This document shows positions 1 to 11,574 of a stretch of DNA of 64,000 bases, in pieces (within the stretch, counting starts at the first letter, position 1; each line of letters opens with the position of its first letter). The notes beneath the pieces are model-generated. The model was not told the DNA's origin and did no database searches. It saw only the letters and a program-made list of their open reading frames with translations. The position numbers and the translations under genes were made by a program. Source of the stretch: Aselliscus stoliczkanus (lineage: Eukaryota > Chordata > Mammalia > Chiroptera > Hipposideridae); contig CM066737.1 in NCBI GenBank assembly GCA_033961575.1, positions 45,484,771-45,548,770 on the forward strand, written 5' to 3'.

Positions 1-434
1 ATAAGTGAGATCATATGGTAATTGTCTTTCTCTGACTGACATAGTTCACTTAACATAATAGTCTCTAGGTCCTTCCATATCATTGCAAACGGTATGTTTT
101 CATTCTTCTTTATAGTGGAGTAATACTCCATTGTATAAATGTACCACAGTTTCTTAATCCAGTCATCTACTGATGGACATTTCAGTTGTTTCCAAGTCTT
201 TGCTGTTGTAAATAGTGATGTAATAAACACAGGGGTGCATATATTTTTTTCGAATCAGCATCTTGGATTCCTCTGGTTAGACACCCAAGAGTGGAATTGC
301 TGGGTTATACGGTAGTTCCATTTCCAGTTTTTTGAGATGCCTCCATACTATTTTCCATATTGGCTGTACCAATCTGCAGTCCCACCATACACCAGCGTTG
401 CCTTTTCTCCACAATCTCACCAGTACTTGTTGAT
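1..434 (-). mobile_element. L1 ORF2 3' end fragment
   Basis: Antisense reading gives the L1 ORF2 C-terminal segment, including the [12 protein letters not shown] and [15 protein letters not shown] motifs. The 3' UTR would lie to the left of the window. The ORF2 part ends where a composite SINE begins near 435. Confidence 0.9.
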
Positions 435-844
435 TGGGGAACCAGAGAAGGGGAAGAGACAAGTCTCTGTCCTTTTGTTCTTCAGTCTAGTTGTGGAGCA
501 CATTGCTTCTCTGGCCCATGTTGGTATCATCATTGTGCTCTTTCTAGGTGAGGCAGATCAGTTGCCAGTCTCTGGACAGCTAGTCACGGTTGCTCTTGAC
601 AGCTCACACCTGCTGACTGCTCATGGTGGCTGCCGGCCACTCACTGTAGCCTATGGCAGCCCACTGCAGCCTACGCCATCACTGGTGACTCACAGCAGCC
701 CAGCTCCAGGTGGAGCTGTTGTTCACCATCTTAGCTGTAGAGCACAGTGTCACTGGCCCTCATATGTGAGATCTGGAGTGGGGTCCTGCTGCTCAGAGCT
801 GGCATCCCAGGCCAACTCTTAACCAATGCACACTGAGCCAACCC
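435..844 (-). mobile_element. Composite SINE A (tRNA head + long body)
   Basis: The minus strand starts with a degenerate tRNA-like head near 844, then the GACACTGTGCTCTACAGC junction, then the roughly 300-bp body. The body includes AGCTCCACCTGGAGCTGGG and GCCATAGGCTAC, and the element reaches the TTCCCC tail near 435. The AATAAA end is missing here. It is the same family as 1360-1803, 24996-25408, 32542-32775, 34889-35342 and 51562-52018. Confidence 0.85.
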
Positions 845-1131
845 ACCCTCCTTTTATTCTTTAAATTACAGTTGACATTCAATATTATTTTATATTAATT
901 TTGATATACAGCATAGTGATTGTCTAATTTATATGATTGAGGAGTGATCCCCCTGTCTAATCTACTACCTGCTTGGCACTATGCATACTTATTACCATAT
1001 CATTGACTGTATTTCCTATGCTTTGCTCTATGCAACAATAATGATTTTGTAACTATCAATTTGTACTTCTTAATAACTTCAACTTTTTACCCTGCCCCCA
1101 ACCCCAATCCCATACATCACCACAATAAATA
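845..1131 (-). mobile_element. Old L1 3' UTR, left part (host of mariner)
   Basis: Antisense L1 3'-UTR sequence (GTTGACATTCAATATTA, tiers of Tyr/Asn-poor AT-rich text). It continues on the far side of the mariner at 6893-7339, since both parts align with the uninterrupted copy near 33475-34200. Confidence 0.75.
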
Positions 1132-1359
1132 CAAGGTCTGACCATTAAATTCATGAACTCTTCCTAGAAAAAGTGCTACATAACTCATTGCTGAATCTCA
1201 CTATGGTCATCTTCAAAGTACTCCCCTTAGGAAACAATGCACTGATGCCAACACCTAGTCCACCCTTTAAATCAGTTTTGGAACTCTTTCTGCAATGGCC
1301 ATTGGAGCTATTGTCCTATTATACTTGATGTCCTGAATGTCATCAATACATCTTCCTTT

Positions 1360-1803
1360 CGGTCTGGCTGAGTGGCGTATTGCTTAAAAGCTGGCTTGGG
1401 ACACCAGCAGCCCCGGTTTGGATCCCACATATGAGGGCCAGTGACACTGCCCTCTACAGCTAACAACAGCTCCACCTGGAGCTGGGCTGTGTGAGTCCCG
1501 GTGATGGTACAGGCTGCAGCCTCTGCTGCAGTGGGCTGCCATAGGCTACAGTGAGTGGCCGGCAGCCAGCATGAGCAGCTGGCAGCCAGTATGAACTGCC
1601 AATAGCCATGGTGAATGACCATCCAGAGGCCGGCGACCAATCTACCTCATCTGGGAAGAGCACAAGGATGATAACAACATGAGCAAGTGAAGCAACGTCC
1701 TCTGCAACTAGATTGAAGAACAAAAGTACAGAAACTTCTCTTTTCCCCTCACCCAATTCCCCAATAAAATGTTTTAAAACAAAAACAAAAAAAACAAAAG
1801 AAG
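1360..1803 (+). mobile_element. Composite SINE A with T+ tail
   Basis: The 5' tRNA-like head (GGTCTGGCTGAGTGGCG, B box GGTTTGGATCC) joins through GACACTGCCCTCTACAGC to the body. It ends CCCAATTCCCCAATAAAATG and an A-rich tail. The target duplication TCTTCCTTT is at 1351-1359 and 1804-1812. It is inserted in the mariner. Confidence 0.92.
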
Positions 1804-2127
1804 TCTTCCTTTGAACATTTCCTTTATCTTCAGGTAAATGAAGAAGTAATTGGGGGCCAGATCAGGTAAGTAGGGAGGGTGTTCCAATACAGTCATTTGT
1901 TTACTGGCTAAAACCTCCCTCAAAGACAGCGCCATGTGAGCTGGTGCATTGTCATGATGCAAGAGCCATGAATTGTTGGCAAAAAGTTCAGAAGGTTTTT
2001 GTCTAACTTTTTCAAGCATCCTTTTCAGCACTACAAAATAGTAAACTCGGTTAACTGTTTTTCCAGTTGGTACAAATTCATAATGAATAATCCCTCTGAT
2101 ATAAAAAATGGTCAGCAACATCATTTT

Positions 2128-5100
2128 TTACTTGTTTTTAGTTTTGATTTTTTAATTCAATTTTTAAAAATTTATTTGTTTCATTAGTTTCAGGTGTACA
2201 AAGCAATGTGATAGACATTTAAACCCCTCATAAAGTAGTAACCCAACCCGCACACTGCTAACCCTCTGACATCTTATATAGCTGTTACAATACCATTGAC
2301 TATCTTCCCTATGTTGTACTCCACATCCTGTGACTATATATACCTATATATTTAGTTATTGTTGACATTCAATATTATTCTCCTTCACCTTCAGGTGTAT
2401 AGTGCATTGGTCATGCATCTACACAGTCTATGATGTGATACCCCTGATAAGTCCAGTGCCCCTCTAGTACATCATATAATCTGTACAACATTGTTGACAA
2501 TATTCCCCATACTGTATTGACTACCAATTTTTATTTCTTAATGCCTTCACCTTTTTCACCCTGCCTCCAACCCCATTTGCATATATCACCCTGATAGATC
2601 TAGTACCTATCTGACATCATACCTATTTATTACAATATTATTGACTGTATTCCATATGCTATACCCTACATCCACATGACTACTGTATAACAACCAATTT
2701 GTACTTCTTAATCCCTACCCTTTCATCCATCCTTAATCCCCCCCATCTGAAAGAAGTACCTCTAAGATCCTTGTAGTACTGGTTTTGTGGTGATGAATAC
2801 CTTCAGCGTTTTCTTGTCTGGGAAGCTCCTCACCTGTCCTTTAATTCTAAATGACAGCCTTGCTGGATAGAGCAATCTTGGGTGTATGTCGTTACTTTTC
2901 ATTACTTGGAATATCTCCTGTCACTCCCTACTTGCCTGTAAATTGCTGATGAGAAATCTGCTGACAGTCTTATGAGGGCTCCCTTGTAGTTAACTAACTG
3001 CATTTCTCTAGCTGCTTTTAAGATTCTCTTTGTCTTTAACTTTTGCCATTTTAATTATGATATGTCTTGGTGTAGGCCTCTTTGGGTTCTTCTTGTTTGG
3101 TAATCTCTGCAGTTTCTGGGTTTGTATGTCTATTTCCTTCACCAGGTTACGGAAGTTTTCTGTCAGTATTTCTTCAAATAGGTTTTCAATTTTTTTTTCA
3201 TTTTTTTTTCTTTAGAGGGCAGTGTCACTGGCCCTCATCTGGGATCTGAACCCGGGCCGCTGGCATCCCAAGCCAGCTCTTAACCACTGCGCCACTCGGC
3301 CGGCCCAGGTTTTCAATTTCTTGCTCTCCTGTTCTCCTTCTGATACCCCTATAATGTGAATGTTAATATGCTTGATATTGTCCCAGAGGCCCCTTAAACC
3401 CTCCTCAATTTTTTGGATTCTTTTTCCTTTTTGCTGTTCTGGTTGGGTGTTTTCTGCTCTTATCTTCTGCAGTGCTGGTTGGATCTTCTGCTTCATCTAA
3501 TCTCCTACATTTCAGTTATTGTATCCTTTATTTATGACAGTTATTTTTAATGTTTTCCTCTCTCTGTTGAAGTTCTCCATGAGATAATTGAACATTCTTA
3601 TAACCAGTGTTTGGAACTCTGCGTCTGATAGATTACTTATGTCCGTTTCGCTTAGTTCTTTTTCTGGAGCTTTGTTCTGTTCTTTTAATTGGGACATGTT
3701 TCTTTGTCTCTCTATTTTGGATGCCTCCCTGTGTTTGTTTCTATGTATTAGGTAGGGCTGCTATGTCTTCCAGTCATAGTAGAGTGGCTTATGTTTTATG
3801 TGTGCTGTGGGGTTCAGTAACAGTGGTTTTTCTGGTCACATGAGCCAGGTGTGTCCCTTTTGTGGGTTGTGTGTGCCCTCCTCTTGTAGTTGAGTCTTGG
3901 TTGATAACTACACATCAATGAGAGGGAATGACCCTTGCAGTCACTATTTGTGAGGACTGGCTTTGAGTACAGTGGAAGAGTTATTGTGCAGGGGCTGACC
4001 CTACAGAGCAGGATCTACCTCAGCAGTTCTCTGGTGCCCACCCAATCTGCCCCTTGGATGTGTCATACTTGAAGGCAGCTGGTGATGCTCTAACTTGATT
4101 TGAAGCTGGCTACTGGGGGTGTTAGCCCCAGGACCACTTTGGAGGGGATATGTTGTAGGTCTACTTCAGCCACAGCTTGTGCCACATTCCGAGCCACCTA
4201 GCAGGAGTCAGAAAGAAATTCACATATGGCTGCTTCCCATGTTGTGCTTGTAAGTGCCTTGAGAGGCCAAGCTGTGAATGAAGGCAGGCTGCCACTAGTG
4301 CTGGCTTAGAGCTGCTCAGCTAGAGGTAAGGGCATGCTGAAGCCAGATGCTGCTTCTCTGGGTTCTGAGAATCTTTGAGAAACCTTAGAAAAGTCTGCAG
4401 CTTGAGCCAAAGCAGGCAGTCTGCACTGAAAGTAGCCTGAGTGAGCCCGAAAGTTCAGCAGGGCCAGGTCTCAAATCGCCTGTGTGGAGCAAACTAATGG
4501 CGGTGGAGACTCAGATTGGCAGTTGCCTGTGTCCGCAAGTGAGGAAGTGGGGGGCTCAGCAAATAAACAATGACCTCTACCAGCTCCTCTCTCCAGGAGA
4601 AAGCTACCTTTCCAGCCCCTATCCCAAGCCAGAGAACTCAGTTCCCTACCATATGTCCAGCTGCTACCCCAGTGCTGGAGCTCAGAATAAGTGGTTCCAT
4701 GGGTTGATAAGTCCGCTTGTAGTCTCTTTAAGAGGAGCATCTGTGAGTGCAGTCACACCCAATCTCACTCAGTCACAATCTCAGCTGGTCTTCAGAACCA
4801 AAAATTATGGGGCTTTTCTGACTAGCACTGAAACCCTGGGCTGGGGTGGGGCTGGGATATCTCGCTCCTCTAGGGTGCCCCCCCCAGCTAAAATGACCCT
4901 TCCTATATTTAACGGACACACGTGGATGTGGGACCAACCCATTCTGCATCTCTGATCTTCCTACTAGTCTGGAGTTGGCTTTTTTTGCAAGTCTTTAGTT
5001 AAAAGGCTTCAGTTCAGTTTGATTTTAGGCAATTCTCAATAATGGTTGTTTTGTAGATTAGTTGTAATTTTGATGTGGTTATGAGAGAAGGTAAACACAG

Positions 5101-5132
5101 CATTTATCCACTGTGCCATTTTGGTTGTCCCC
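2128..5132 (-). mobile_element. L1 lacking ORF2 (3' UTR, ORF1, 5' UTR)
   Basis: Inserted in the mariner with a short duplication (TCATTTT at 2121-2127 and 5133-5139). Read on the minus strand, the 5' end is at 5132 (GGGGACAACCAAAATGG) with a 5' UTR of about 1.4 kb (3700-5132). ORF1 follows to about 2750 and starts MSQLKEQNKAPEKELSETDI. An AT-rich 3' UTR then follows directly (2130-2745). No ORF2 sequence lies between ORF1 and the 3' UTR. This is either an internal deletion or a HAL1-like non-autonomous form. A SINE interrupts ORF1 at 3193-3306. Confidence 0.85.
3193..3306 (-). mobile_element. SINE family 1 in L1 ORF1
   Basis: The minus strand reads GGGCCGGCCGAGTGGCGCAG, a matching anticodon arm, a B-box-like segment, then GACACTGCCCTC and the tail. 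The target duplication AGGTTTTCAATTT is at 3180-3192 and 3307-3319. Confidence 0.93.
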
Positions 5133-5352
5133 TCATTTTGACTCTTGATTTAAACTGAGGAAACTTTTTGAGTCTCAGAGAATTGGCTGAGTTCCATTTT
5201 GCACTTGGATACTTTGTTTCAGGGTTGTATTGGTACACCATGTTTCATCACCAGTGATAACATGGCCCAACACCTCGTCTTGCCTCTCCAAAAGGTCTTG
5301 GCCAACTTCAATTCTCCTTTGTTTTTATTCATCGGTTAGCTCCTTAGGGACC

Positions 5353-5541
5353 TTTTTTATCTTTTAGTATATTTTTTTTACTAGTTTCAGGTGTACAAAA
5401 CAATGTAATAGACACTTACACCCCTCACAAAGTGATAACCCACCTCCCTCAATCTGCTTCCCCTCTGACATCGTATATAGTTGTCATGATTCTATTGACT
5501 CTATTCCCTATACTGTACTCCACATCCTGCATATGTGTATG

Positions 5542-5593
<52 letters not shown>

Positions 5594-6329
5594 TAGTTAG
5601 CATTCATTATTATTCAGCTTCAGATTCAGGTATACACAGCAGTGGTCAGGCATCTACACCATCCATGAAGTGGTCTCCCTAATAAGACAATTGTCCATTG
5701 GATACCCTACAAAATCTTTAGAACATTATTGATTATATTCCATAAACTGTCTTTTGTGTCCACATGGCAATCTTGTAGTTATCAGTTTGTGCTTTCTAAT
5801 CCCCTCACCTTCTCCCTCATCCTTACCTTGTCCCATTTAGTAACACTGTTTTCTCTCTATATCTCTGACACTATTCTGATTAGTTTGTTGATTTATTCTA
5901 CTCTTTAGATTTCACATATAAGTGATAAGTGAGATCATATGGTATTTTTCTTTTTCTTTCTGACTTATTTCACTTAGCATATTGTTCTCTAGGTCCATCC
6001 ATATTGCTGCAAATGGTACGATTTCAGTCTTTTTTATAGCCAAGAGGTACTCCATTTTATAAATATACCACAGATTCTTAATCCAGTTGTCTAATAACAA
6101 TGGGCATTTTGGTTGTTTCCATATTTTGGTTATTGTGAATAGTGCTGCAATAAACATAGGGGTGCATATATTTTTTTTAAATTCGCATTTTGGATTTCAC
6201 TGGATAGATACCTAAGAGTGGAATTGCTGGGTCATAAGGTAGTTCCATTTTCAGTTTTTTGAGATACCTCCATACAGATTTCCATAGGGGCTGCACCAAT
6301 CTGCAGTCCCACCAAGAGTGCACAAGGAT
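5353..6329 (-). mobile_element. 5'-truncated L1 3' end in mariner
   Basis: Antisense L1 3' UTR (TTTCAGGTGTACAAAACAA near 5385) and the ORF2 C-terminus (to 6329), inserted in the mariner. The duplication is TCCTTAGGGACC (5341-5352) versus TCCTTAAGGACC (6330-6341). Confidence 0.9.
5547..5589. repeat. (TA)n microsatellite
   Basis: About 43 bp of alternating TA within the 3' UTR of the L1 at 5353-6329. Confidence 0.9.
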
Positions 6330-6892
6330 TCCTTAAGGACCATTTTTGCACATACCTTTCTCATGTCAAGATTTTCAGTTAAGATTTTCCAAACTGTTTC
6401 TCTGTCAAATTCACTTGGTCTGCTATGGTTTTCAGTCAGCTGATGATTTTAATGCACAATTAGATGAATTTTTGCAATGTTTTCATCAGTTCTGATTGTT
6501 ACTGGCCGTCCTGACCTCTTTTCATCAGTGACACGTTCTCTCACCTCAGAAAAATGTTTAATCTATTGTATATTGCCGTTTTCTTTATGGCATTATCCCC
6601 ATAAACTTGGACTAACATGTCTCTGATACCACTTCTACTCTTGCCAAATTTAACAAGAAATTTAATGTTTGTTTGTGGCTCTAATTCAAGCTCAGACATT
6701 CTCATGACAGCACAAAAAAACACACAACAACAATAATGAAATGTCACTCATCAAGACACTGCCACATGGTGACATGAACAAAGCTGTGAGACACTCCTAT
6801 ACCAAGGCTATGAAACTTTACCAAGCTTTTTGTGCAGTGCTGCCAATGTAAGCCCATGGTGGCAAGTTCACGAACTTAATTGTCAGCCATTG

Positions 6893-7339
6893 TAGTACCC
6901 TTCTGACACCATACATAGTTATTACAATATTGTCGAGTATATTCCTTATGCTATTGCCTAAATTCCCATGATTATTTTGTAACAACAAATTTCTTAATCT
7001 TTTCCCTTTTTTTCACCCCCTGCCCCATCCCATCTGGCAACATTCAAAACATTTTCTGTATTTATGAGTTTGTTTTTGTTCTGTTTGTTTGTTTTGTTCT
7101 TTAGATTCTACATGTAAGCAAAATCACATTTCATCTGTCTTCTCTGTCTGACATACTCCACTCAGCACAATACCTTCCAGGTCTATCCATGCCGCCACAG
7201 ATGGTAAGAACCCATTACCTCCCATGAATGAGTAATATTCCATAGTATATATGTGCCACTTCTTTTTCTTTGTTCATTCTTCCTTTGACAGACACCCATG
7301 CTGCCTTCACATCCTGTCCATTGTAAACAATGTTGCAAT
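6893..7339 (-). mobile_element. Old L1 3' UTR and ORF2 end, right part
   Basis: Continuation of 845-1131 beyond the mariner: AT-rich L1 3' UTR and degenerate ORF2 C-terminus, antisense. It is best compared with the similar copy at 33700-34250. Confidence 0.7.
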
Positions 7340-8467
7340 ATCCTGAGAAATAAGAACAAAGTCGGGAGTATCACGCTACCAGACATGAAAACATACTACA
7401 AGGCTACAGTAATCAAAATATGGTACTGTCATAAAAACAGGCACATAGACCAGTGGAACAGAACAGACACCCCAGAAATAAATCCTTGTATATAGGGACA
7501 GTTAATCTATGACAATGGAAGCAAGAATTTACACTGGGGTAAAGATAGTCTATTTAATAAATGGTGCTGGGAAAATTGGGCTGACTCATGCAAAAAAATG
7601 AAACTGGAACACCTCCTTACACCATATACAAGAACAAATTCAAAATGGATTAAAAACTTAAATGTAAGACCTGAAACCATAAAACTCCTAGAAGAAAATA
7701 TAGGGAGTAAATTTGCAGACATTACTCTGAACAATATTTTTACTGATACATCCCTACAGGCAAGGGAAGTAAAAGAAAAAATGAACATATGGGATTATAT
7801 CAAACTTAAAAGTTTTTTCACAACAAAATAAACCATCAATGAAACAAAAAGGAAGCCTACTGAATGGGAGAATATATTTGTCAATGATATATCTGATAAG
7901 GGGTTAATATCCAAAATTTATAAAATACTCATGCAACTTAACACCAAAAAAGCAAACAACCCAATTTAAAAAATGGACAGAGGAAATGAAGAGACATTTC
8001 TCTAAAGAGGACATAGAGATGGCCAACAGACATATGAAAAAATGTTCAACCTCACTGATCATTAGGGAAATGCAAATAAAAACCACAATGACCTCACTCC
8101 GGTCAGAATGGCTATCATCAATAAATCAACAAACCAGTGCTGGCAGGGCTGTGGGGAAAAGAGAACGCTGCTGCACTGTTGGTGGGATTGTAGATTGGTG
8201 CAGCCACTATGGAAGTCAGTATGGAGATATGTCAAAAACCTGGAAATGGAATTACCTTTTGACCCAGCAATTCCACTCCTAGGTATTTATCCTGAAAAAC
8301 CCAAGACACTAATTCGAAGAAATACATGTAGCCCTATGTTCATTACAGCGCTATTTACAATAGCCAAGACTTGGAAACAATCGAAATGCCCATCAGTAGT
8401 CGACTGGCTTAAGAAACTGTGGTACATTTATGCAATGGAGTATTACTCAGCTATTAAGAAAAATGAA
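7340..8467 (+). mobile_element. L1 ORF2 C-terminal fragment
   Basis: Sense-strand ORF2 from [12 protein letters not shown] sequence through the cysteine-rich end ([38 protein letters not shown]) to YSAIKKNE. It has several stops, is truncated at both ends and carries no 3' UTR. It is directly followed by a SINE. Confidence 0.9.
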
Positions 8468-8563
8468 GGGCCGGCTGAGTGGCGCGGTGGTTAAGTACTG
8501 GCTTGGGAAGCCAGCGGCCCCAGTTCGAGTCCCACATATGAGGGCCCTCAAAAAAAACAAAAA
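8468..8563 (+). mobile_element. SINE family 1 downstream of HTR2C
   Basis: GGGCCGGCTGAGTGGCGCGG head, intact B box GTTCGAGTCC, and A-rich tail. It abuts the L1 fragment ending at 8467. It is the repeat closest to the HTR2C 3' end. Confidence 0.9.
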
Positions 8564-8865
8564 ACTATCAACAAGAGAGACGTGGTCCTTTTTATTCTTC
8601 GGGATCTTACAGTCTGGTGGGAATAACATAGGAATGATACCTATAGCAAGGACATCATGTGAGCCACCTCAGGTCCCTGATCAGGTTAAGGAAGGTAGGA
8701 CAATTTGGGAGTGCAGTTATTCCACTCATGAGTAATCAGTAATGGTGTTTTAATATTGTTTTTGATGTCTATACTTCTTAATTGTCTTTCCTCTAGTGTT
8801 GTAGTCTTTGAGTACTTGAAGAATTGATCAGAAGAGTGATATTTTTCTGGTTGTGTTTGTGAACT
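8564..8865. other. Non-repetitive stretch just beyond the HTR2C transcript
   Basis: About 300 bp between the SINE and the predicted cleavage site. I see no coding potential, repeat or RNA gene. Confidence 0.5.
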
Positions 8866-11574
8866 TATTTCATAGGGTACAACTTTATTTTCAAAGAAAA
8901 TGAAATGAAGTTGTATATATTCCCCTCAAAGATGCAGGGGGAAAAAGACATATGATGTAAAAGCCAATATTTAATCAATTTAATAAGTTAATGGGAAATA
9001 TCACAAAAACCTGGAGAGGACAAGATACAGGAACCAGGAGTAAGACAGCACTTTACCACCACGCACAAAAAGTACCATATGATGAAGGATAAGATTTACA
9101 GGAAAGGCAATCTGTTGCACGTGTCTTAAACAGATGTACATAAATAATGCATCAAAATGATTTATTTGACAGTAAATTCATGTTTACATTTCTCACATGG
9201 ACTTTTTAAAACATTTACATAAAAGTCTGTAGATTTAACATTGAACTGTAAGATTTATATTCCAATGCGTATATTTGTTTCATAGCAAACGGTGCAGAAC
9301 TTATGAATAGCACACAATTTGAAGATAATTACTGTGTTGGGTACTATTAAGTACTACTACTTGATGATACAAGAATTAGTGACAAATGTGCTATAAGCTA
9401 GTGCTTTTGAAAATTGTGATTTACATTTTATTTCTTTGTAAAACATGTGCTATGAGCTTGCCCTGATAATTAAGAAAAGAAATTGGATGTTTATAATTTT
9501 CTCTAATATTCATAATACTTCAGATCTGAATGTGTTGTCTTTTTAAGAACTGCTGACGGATTTTCTTCAGTCCTTTTGATATTACCTACTCTTCCCTACA
9601 TTAAAACAAATTGATGGATTCATGCAACTTACATGGCATACATGCAGGACACCATCTGTATGTGCAGAACTCATGCTCAATGCATGCTGTGCTTCTTTGG
9701 ACATTTCCATTTAAGTAAGAATTAGATCTCATTCAATTTCACATAATTGTTTTAGCATGCAGTTCAACAGAGCTAACAGGCAGGTAGACTTTACTATCAT
9801 GTTATATTTGGGCATGTTCAAGCAATTGACTGAGATTTGGCAGTATTGCAAATCAAGTAGAGACTGTATGAGTTTCCTCAAATACAGCAGCTCTCCCACT
9901 GCCTCTCTGGCAGACTGTTGGATTTGTCTATGCTGTGTGTTGAGGACACAGATCAGGGGTTTTAGAAATTCAGATTCTGCCTTGGTCAATTTCAGGATAT
10001 TGAGAGGCACACTCTAAGGTATGTAAGTACATGTCAGGCATAAGAAATAGTATCATGAATTCTTCAGAAATTGATCTACAGTTGTGTGAAATGGACACAC
10101 GTGAAAATACAGCTACTGGAAACAGTTGTGTACTCTGCACACAGCATAGATTTAATGGTCTGACTTTATCAATGCTTGAAAACCTTTCATGATTAGCAAA
10201 CTAGTAAAATGGTACTGAATTCTTAGGAAGCAGTAGGCCCATGAATGAAATAATGGCCAACACTTATTATAACACAATACTATATTTTAACAAAGATTTA
10301 AACTTCTGGTACGTAACTGTAATACAATGAAGAGCTGGCCACTTTCACAAATTAGCTGCAACCTTTTCCTGAACTAGAGAGTTTGGAAGGATCTGAAAAT
10401 GAGATAAATTTTGTTTAAAATCCAAATGGAAATTCTGTATTTCTGTTATTTCTATAATTCAGTAAAAGTTTCTTTTTAGTTACTTTTTTCACATTCTAAG
10501 GGCCTAATTCTGTAGTCCTTAATCAAGTAAAACTTCCAAGGTTTTGATCATCTATGCTTACAACTCAAGATTTACTCAAAAATTGACTACGAAATTAGGT
10601 CCTATAGGTAGAGGTAACATAATTACGAAAATATTTTAATAAGACTCAAAATGCTAATTTCACTTTGTGTGTAGCACACAAATTTCCAGGATCCTGAGAC
10701 CAAATCCCAATTGATGTTGAATTCTGGATTGGGAAATAAATCTGGGATTTTATTTCTCAGTTTAGTTATGGAATTAGGTATTTACTAAGGACCAGAATGA
10801 AAACACTAATTTCAATTTGCTTGTCATTATAATCAAAATTTGAACACCATCCTTAAGAATTGAAAGCTATTAGTAGCTATATCTCATATCCTTCCACTTC
10901 TGTAGTCCTGGTTAACCAGCTGCTATGTTAAAATACTGCTATGTTTAGGGACAGACATTGCAGTAAAATACCAGCACAGCATTCTGACAATGTCAAATTT
11001 TGCCTCATATGTGACAACAAAATTAAGTTCTGCTCTTTGACTCACTGATAGATGTGATAGACTATAGGAACGCAGAACCTATCTTACTGTGTTTATGTGT
11101 GTATATGAGCACAGCACAGCAAGCATTTAAAGTGTATATTTACTGTTAACCTGGAAAAAGACTCGGGTGAATTTGTTAATTTTGGTGTGGTCAAAATATA
11201 ACCACGGTCATGTGCACCATTATGGTCTCCTGCAAATGCCACCTGAGATGAACAACATTTCCTTATGCACAAAAGAAAGAGAAAGGAGTGGGGAGGATAG
11301 GGAGGAAAAAGAAGGAAGGAAGAAAGAGAAAGAAAAAATCAAACTTTCATGTATCAGAAAATCAAAATAAGTTATTCTCAATCTATTATAAGCAGTAAAT
11401 ATGGAAACCCAAATCTTACTATTCTAGATATAATTGTAAAGTACAGGGTTGCAAAGCTATATATAAAAACATTTTTTCTCAGACAGCAATATTTGCATTA
11501 GTTATGACAGACAGAAGAATTATAGAATATTTTCCTACATTTGTCGCTTTAAGAAAAGACTGTGCTGCTCTTTC
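8866..11574 (-). other. HTR2C: HTR2C 3' untranslated region (predicted)
   Basis: About 2.7 kb following the stop codon holds no recognisable transposon, unlike the flanks. This fits the long 3' UTR of mammalian HTR2C. The most distal good poly(A) signal on the minus strand is AATAAA at 8884-8889, which predicts cleavage near 8866. Earlier AATAAA copies at 10749-10754, 9427-9432 and 9161-9166 could give shorter forms. On the transcript, 11270-11340 is a pyrimidine-rich tract. Open frames inside (for example 9729-10010, minus) resemble no protein I know and are taken as chance. The exact end needs transcript data. Confidence 0.7.
8884..8889 (-). terminator. Candidate distal HTR2C poly(A) signal
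   Basis: AATAAA on the minus strand, about 2.7 kb after the HTR2C stop and about 300 bp before the first downstream repeat (SINE ending at 8563). Its position suits the end of the 3' UTR. Use is inferred. Confidence 0.5.

Larger units (their letters stand above)
1132..6892 (-). mobile_element. Mariner-type DNA transposon split by two L1s and a composite SINE
   Basis: Terminal inverted repeats (CAAGGTCTGACCATTAA at the left, its mate ending CTGACAATTAAG on the other strand) are flanked by TA on each side (1130-1131 and 6893-6894). Mariner pieces are 1132-1359, 1804-2127, 5133-5352 and 6330-6892. Read on the minus strand they encode transposase fragments, including HHDNAPAH and PPYLPDLAPN. These contain the second and third acidic residues of a DDD/DD34D-type active site; the last motif position has been altered in places. 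The frame is heavily broken. Removing the insertions leaves about 1.3 kb, the usual mariner size. Confidence 0.88.

Noticed and set aside
9729..10010. 93-codon minus-strand open frame in the HTR2C 3' UTR
   Set aside because: No recognisable motif, atypical composition, and overlaps another open frame on the opposite strand. Most likely chance.
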